From SAR324 cluster bacterium (GTDB taxonomy: Bacteria > SAR324 > XYD2-FULL-50-16 > JAERRU01), in the NCBI GenBank assembly GCA_016735295.1, contig JAERRU010000009.1, positions 1-64,000 on the forward strand: a stretch of DNA of 64,000 nucleotides, given 5' to 3'. Below are positions 59,784-64,000 of this stretch, one piece after another; position 1 is the first letter of the stretch; every line of letters begins with the position of its first letter. The notes beneath the pieces were generated by a model, which was given only the letters and a program-made list of their open reading frames with translations, ran no database searches and was not told where the DNA came from. The position numbers and the translations under genes are program-made.

Positions 59784-61178
59784 TTATTTAAAACTGCACG
59801 CCAGCTGATCGCCTAAAGTGCAAGCCTTTGCTAAATCAGCCATTGCCAGTTTAGTATTACCAAGTTTATCGTTTACAAAAGCTCTGAATAAATATGCTCG
59901 GCTATTATCTTTTTCTATTTCAATGCTTTTGTTTAAATCAATTAATGATAATTCATTCTCATCTAATTGATGATATACTACCCCTCTCCCCAAAAGCAGG
60001 CTATCATCGTCTGAATCTACTCGGTTAATGGCTTGATTGAAATAACTCAAAGAACGGGTAAGTAATTTATTTTGTGCAAAAAACCAGCCTAAATCTGCAT
60101 AAATATAAGGATCTCGATCGTTTATTTCTAAGGCTTTAGCGAAATTTTCTTCTGCTTTACCCTTATCCCCTTCTTTATATAATATTAACCCTAGGTGGTT
60201 GTAAACTTGCGGATTGTTGGTGTTATTATCAATCGCTATTTGCAAATATTCTTTTGCCAAAGCATATTTTTTTATTTGATAATATGTAATGCCCTTAAAT
60301 GCATTTCCTGTTGCCACACTGCCATTAGCGATGGCTTCATCAAAATTATCTATCGCCTCTTGATAACGCTCATCATTAATCATCACTACGCCTATCGCTA
60401 AGTAAACGTGGCTTAGCTCAGGTGATAAGGCTACCGCCTTTTTTAAACTAGCTAACCCCTTATTTATATCATCAAGAGCTACTAGGTTTAATCCTTTTAA
60501 AAAGTGATAGTAAGCAATTTTTTTAATTGATAAAGCTTTGTTTATTTTGGTTAAACTACCTTTATAATCACCAAAGTGATATAAAGAGTTTGCTAAATGG
60601 GCGTAGGGGGTGTGAGCTTTAGGGTTTAGCTCAATGGCTTTTTTCATGGTAGATAAATGATCTTCTTTTTGCCCTTTTATTCGGTAAACTTCTGCTAGCA
60701 GAGTGTAGATATAAAATGAATTACTCAATTTTTTAGCTTTAGTTAGTAATTCTATGGGCTCATCAATTTTACCTTGCAAAACGTAAAGGTAAGCTAAATT
60801 ATAAAGTGCTAGCCAACTAGGCTTTTCTTTTACTACTAGCTCTAGATCAATTTGTGCCTTAGCTAGATCAAATTCTTGTGGTAAAGTTATCCCCCGAATA
60901 AAAATTGCTTGATAATTTTTAGGTTCCACTTCAATCAGATTATCGAGGAAGCTAATAATTTTTTTGGTGTTATTAGATTTACGATCATTTAGTAAATCAA
61001 TGGCCTCATCCAATGAATTTGAGAATTTATCAGGAGTCCCCGTTTGTCCAAAACTACTATTAGGCAATATCAAAAAGGGAGTAGCTAACAGCATTAACGA
61101 GCCTAAAAATCCTAAAAATAAGTTATTTAATTTGCTCAATTTGCTCATTTTGTCATTAATAGCATGTTCGTTTTTCAT
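59784..61178 (-). CDS. Exported TPR protein
   Basis: Signal peptide plus many TPR units (AYAHLANSLYHFGDYKGSLTKINKALS, NPQVYNHLGLILYKEGDKGKAEENFAKALEI). Confidence 0.8.
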   Translation of the reverse strand: MKNEHAINDKMSKLSKLNNLFLGFLGSLMLLATPFLILPNSSFGQTGTPDKFSNSLDEAIDLLNDRKSNNTKKIISFLDNLIEVEPKNYQAIFIRGITLPQEFDLAKAQIDLELVVKEKPSWLALYNLAYLYVLQGKIDEPIELLTKAKKLSNSFYIYTLLAEVYRIKGQKEDHLSTMKKAIELNPKAHTPYAHLANSLYHFGDYKGSLTKINKALSIKKIAYYHFLKGLNLVALDDINKGLASLKKAVALSPELSHVYLAIGVVMINDERYQEAIDNFDEAIANGSVATGNAFKGITYYQIKKYALAKEYLQIAIDNNTNNPQVYNHLGLILYKEGDKGKAEENFAKALEINDRDPYIYADLGWFFAQNKLLTRSLSYFNQAINRVDSDDDSLLLGRGVVYHQLDENELSLIDLNKSIEIEKDNSRAYLFRAFVNDKLGNTKLAMADLAKACTLGDQLACSFK

Positions 61179-61241
61179 AAATCATTGCTATGTGAGGTTA
61201 TTAATAAAGATATTAATCATAAATTTAAATCACTAATATAT

Positions 61242-61889
61242 TTATGTATATCTACTAGATAGCCTATCTACCAAATTTTTAAAATTAACGCTAGGTAATT
61301 TATTGATTTTTTGCCATATAAGATTAATTTGCGTTTCTAATTTTGATAAATCACCGTTATTATTAATAATAAAGTGAGCTTTTTTAATTTTAAGTGAGGT
61401 TGGTAGTTGATTATTAAAAATTGATTTAACATATTCTTCGCTGGTATTACGGCTATTTATTAATCTTTTGGTGACGGTGGGTAGATTAGTTTTTATTAAT
61501 ATAACCTTTTGACAAAATTTATCGGCATCATTTTCTATAAGCAAAGCGGCGTCATAAATGATAGTGGCTGTTTTATCGGTAACGTAAACATTAGTTAACC
61601 TTTCTATTAGTAAATCATTAACAGCTGGGTGAAGTATATGGTTAAGCAGTTTTAATTGGTCAGGGTTGGTAAACACTTCTTGGGCTAATTTTTGACGATT
61701 TATTTTTTTATTATCAATTAAACAGTGGGCAAAATGTTTGATTAATTTAGGCCACACCAAAGATGATGGCTGAGTGGCTTGTTTAGCCAATTTATCAGCG
61801 TCTATCAAGGTTGCACCTAATTTTTTTAATATTTTAGAAGTAGTTGATTTTCCCACCCCGATAGAGCCGGTTAAGCCTATATATTTCAT
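61242..61889 (-). CDS. coaE: Dephospho-CoA kinase
   Basis: YIGLTGSIGVGKSTTSKILKKLGATLIDADKLAKQ, HPAVNDLLIERL, AALLIEND. Confidence 0.95.
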   Translation of the reverse strand: MKYIGLTGSIGVGKSTTSKILKKLGATLIDADKLAKQATQPSSLVWPKLIKHFAHCLIDNKKINRQKLAQEVFTNPDQLKLLNHILHPAVNDLLIERLTNVYVTDKTATIIYDAALLIENDADKFCQKVILIKTNLPTVTKRLINSRNTSEEYVKSIFNNQLPTSLKIKKAHFIINNNGDLSKLETQINLIWQKINKLPSVNFKNLVDRLSSRYT

Positions 61890-61949
61890 ATTTACAAGTT
61901 AATCTAATAGATAAATATTTAGATTAAGCACAATTTTTGCTAATCATAT

Positions 61950-62012
61950 TTAATAATTTTAATAATATTAATAATATTAATAATCTTAATTATCTTAATT
62001 ATCTTAATTATA
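61950..62012. repeat. Imperfect 9-bp AT-rich tandem repeat (attaataat / cttaattat)
   Basis: Repeated attaataat units passing into cttaattat units in the coaE / HK-like gap. Confidence 0.8.
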
Positions 62013-62168
62013 AGTTTAGCCTATTACTAAATTTACTTTTAAAAAATGATAAACTGTTATATCTATTATATAAAATATAGCAATCAATGTATTTATTCAT
62101 CTAAGATGCTAAAAATCTTCAATAATCCCACCATAATAGCTTAAAAGATTAAGTATACCTTTTAAAAT

Positions 62169-63092
62169 ATGAGTACAACCACCCTCAACAAAAAACAAAA
62201 AATTATTACTGAATCAGATAGGCTCTTAGCCGATTTTAAAAGTGATATAAAGCATTTAAGCCAAAGAGTAAAAGCCTTAGAATCTAAGGAGGCTAATGTT
62301 GAAAAATTATTAATAACTAACCAAAATTTAACCAATCACCTAGATTATAACTATCAAAGGCAAAAAAAATTAACTAATAGCAAAACCGAAGAATATAAAG
62401 TGCTAAATACTATACTTGACGATTTGAAAAATCCGGTCACCAAAGTGGTATCTAATCTTGGGCAAATAAAAGCAGAAATATCTGATGAAAAATTACAAAG
62501 CTCGCTACAAGATTGTCTTAATACCGCTAAATCGGTTTTAGCATCTTTTAATGAAACCACTAAATATGTAGGTGGCTTTGCCCAAAATTTGGATGATCAT
62601 CATGAAAACCTAGATTTACGATTATTTTTGCGTGATCTGCTGAGGCAAATTAATCAAGATACCAGCAAATTTCAATTGTTTGTGGATAGCCAAGTGCCTG
62701 AAAAAATTATGGTTAAAACTGGTTTTTTGAAAAAATCACTCACCGCCTTTATAAAAACCATCCTAGATAATTCTCAAAAAAATACACAATTAACAATCAC
62801 TGCCGGCAATAAATCATTAACCAATTCTAGTATTAAGAATGGGGTAGACATAAAAATACAAATAAAATCTAATCATAAAACAAATTTAAAATGGAGCGGC
62901 TCTTGGTTAGATTCAGTATCACTAGATAATCAATCAACAGATAAAATACCGCTTAATTGGGTTAAATATCGGCATGATTTGCAAAAGTATCATGGTGATT
63001 TGATATTATTAAAAAAAGACGGCTATTTAACAGGGGTAGAGATAGATTTACCACTACTTTATAGTAACCCATTAGGAGGCAAAGATAAATAA
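62169..63092 (+). CDS. Degenerate histidine-kinase-like protein
   Basis: Coiled-coil N-terminus; VLNTILDDLKNPVTKVVSNL (HisKA-like H-box with D in place of H); N-box-like FIKTILDNSQKNT; KYHGDLILLKKDGYLTGVEIDLPL. Confidence 0.6.
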   Translation: MSTTTLNKKQKIITESDRLLADFKSDIKHLSQRVKALESKEANVEKLLITNQNLTNHLDYNYQRQKKLTNSKTEEYKVLNTILDDLKNPVTKVVSNLGQIKAEISDEKLQSSLQDCLNTAKSVLASFNETTKYVGGFAQNLDDHHENLDLRLFLRDLLRQINQDTSKFQLFVDSQVPEKIMVKTGFLKKSLTAFIKTILDNSQKNTQLTITAGNKSLTNSSIKNGVDIKIQIKSNHKTNLKWSGSWLDSVSLDNQSTDKIPLNWVKYRHDLQKYHGDLILLKKDGYLTGVEIDLPLLYSNPLGGKDK

Positions 63093-64000
63093 ATGGGTTA
63101 CTACCGTAAAGTGATTTTCCCACTAATTAAACAATTTCAAGCTAATAGCGTTTGGCTATCTAGGCAAATAAAGATCAAGATAATAAGAATTAAAGATAGA
63201 TATGTAATTAGGCTATTTCGCTTTTGGCAACTAACTGGTGAAATTTGCTGGGAAAGAGATATATTTTCTCTAGCTCAATCATTGTCGTATGTAACGGTGC
63301 TTTCTTTGGTGCCTTTGTTTATGATATTTTTCTTTATCTTGAGCAAGATAACCGCCAATACAGAGTATTTAGAATATATTGAGATTATGATTTCTCGATA
63401 TTTTTTGTCTGATTACGCCGCAAACATAATAGAGGCGTTAAATAATCTATCCAAAAATGCTCTTAGTTTAGGATTGATAGGCTTTCCAACTTTATTGGTG
63501 CTGGGAATTTTTATTTATGTGAAAGTTGATACATCAATAAATCGGTTGTGGTCTACATTAGATATACGAGGAGTTTTTCAAAGTTTTAGTGCTTTTATTA
63601 ATAGCGTTTTGATTGGGCCGATATTGGTGGTAGCGGTTCTTTCTATGCCATCTTATTTTAAAATATTATTAAAGAACCAACAATTAAATTTAAACATAGC
63701 ACCTGGTGAAATAGAGATTTTATTATTTTCCGCAGCACCATTTGTATCAACTTTCGTGCTATTAACCTTGCTATATTATTTTATTCCGACAGAGAAGGTA
63801 AGGTTAAAATCAGCTTTAATTGGGGCTTTTTGGATTAGTATTGCGGTTAGGTTGGCTAACTGGTTGGTGGAATATTATTTAAAGAGTTTTTCTCAATTTG
63901 ATGTTTTGTATGGATCATTAACCATGCTGCCTGTATTGATGTTTTGGTTATATGCTATGTGGCTGATGATATTATTTGGTAGTGTTTTAACATATGTGCA
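63093..64000 (+). CDS. YihY/virulence-factor-BrkB family membrane protein (truncated by window end)
   Basis: ATG directly after previous stop; translation ...DIFSLAQSLSYVTVLSLVPLF...LLYYFIPTEKVRLKSALIGAFWISIAVRLANWLVEYYLKSFSQFDVLYGSLTMLPVLMFWLYAMWLMILFGSVLTY; open at 64000. Confidence 0.88.
   Translation, partial: MGYYRKVIFPLIKQFQANSVWLSRQIKIKIIRIKDRYVIRLFRFWQLTGEICWERDIFSLAQSLSYVTVLSLVPLFMIFFFILSKITANTEYLEYIEIMISRYFLSDYAANIIEALNNLSKNALSLGLIGFPTLLVLGIFIYVKVDTSINRLWSTLDIRGVFQSFSAFINSVLIGPILVVAVLSMPSYFKILLKNQQLNLNIAPGEIEILLFSAAPFVSTFVLLTLLYYFIPTEKVRLKSALIGAFWISIAVRLANWLVEYYLKSFSQFDVLYGSLTMLPVLMFWLYAMWLMILFGSVLTYV

Overview
This is an AT-rich bacterial chromosomal window, probably from a Pseudomonadota-like Gram-negative (it has Kdo/heptose LPS genes, NDH-1 subunits and a TonB-like protein). 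It is densely coded and mostly housekeeping. In order it contains: rpoB-rpoC; an acetolactate-synthase-like gene; tatD-moaD-moaE-tsaE; ftsA-ftsZ followed by two membrane/FHA proteins; dusA; hisF-hisH-hisB-hisD (no hisA); nuoJKLMN; a Ppx/GppA homologue; a sigma-54 response regulator; glutathione reductase; a GT9 glycosyltransferase; znuA-znuC-znuB; a large TPR lipoprotein/periplasmic protein; a CcsA-like protein; a DUF167 protein; recJ; ridA; a cytochrome c; a class III FBPase; a three-gene uncharacterised operon; an LPS cluster (hldD, kdsA, a transaldolase::CBS fusion, a degenerate CDP-alcohol phosphatidyltransferase homologue); GspN/GspM-like genes; pyruvate kinase; a TonB-like protein; a Sua5/YrdC protein; pyrF; a TPR protein; coaE; a degenerate histidine-kinase-like protein; and a YihY-like gene cut by the window end. 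I saw no tRNA, rRNA, CRISPR or transposase. The strongest candidate for undescribed biology is the ORF at 51378-52400. It overlaps the end of kdsA and fuses an FSA/transaldolase-like domain (Schiff-base Lys retained) to a CBS pair that closely resembles the C-terminus of KdsD, the arabinose-5-phosphate isomerase that normally feeds KdsA. This suggests a non-orthologous arabinose-5-phosphate supply for Kdo synthesis. The second candidate is the orphan operon at 45250-49507, which includes a 1135-aa protein with no domain I can recognise. All calls come from reading the sequence and translations; no database search was run.
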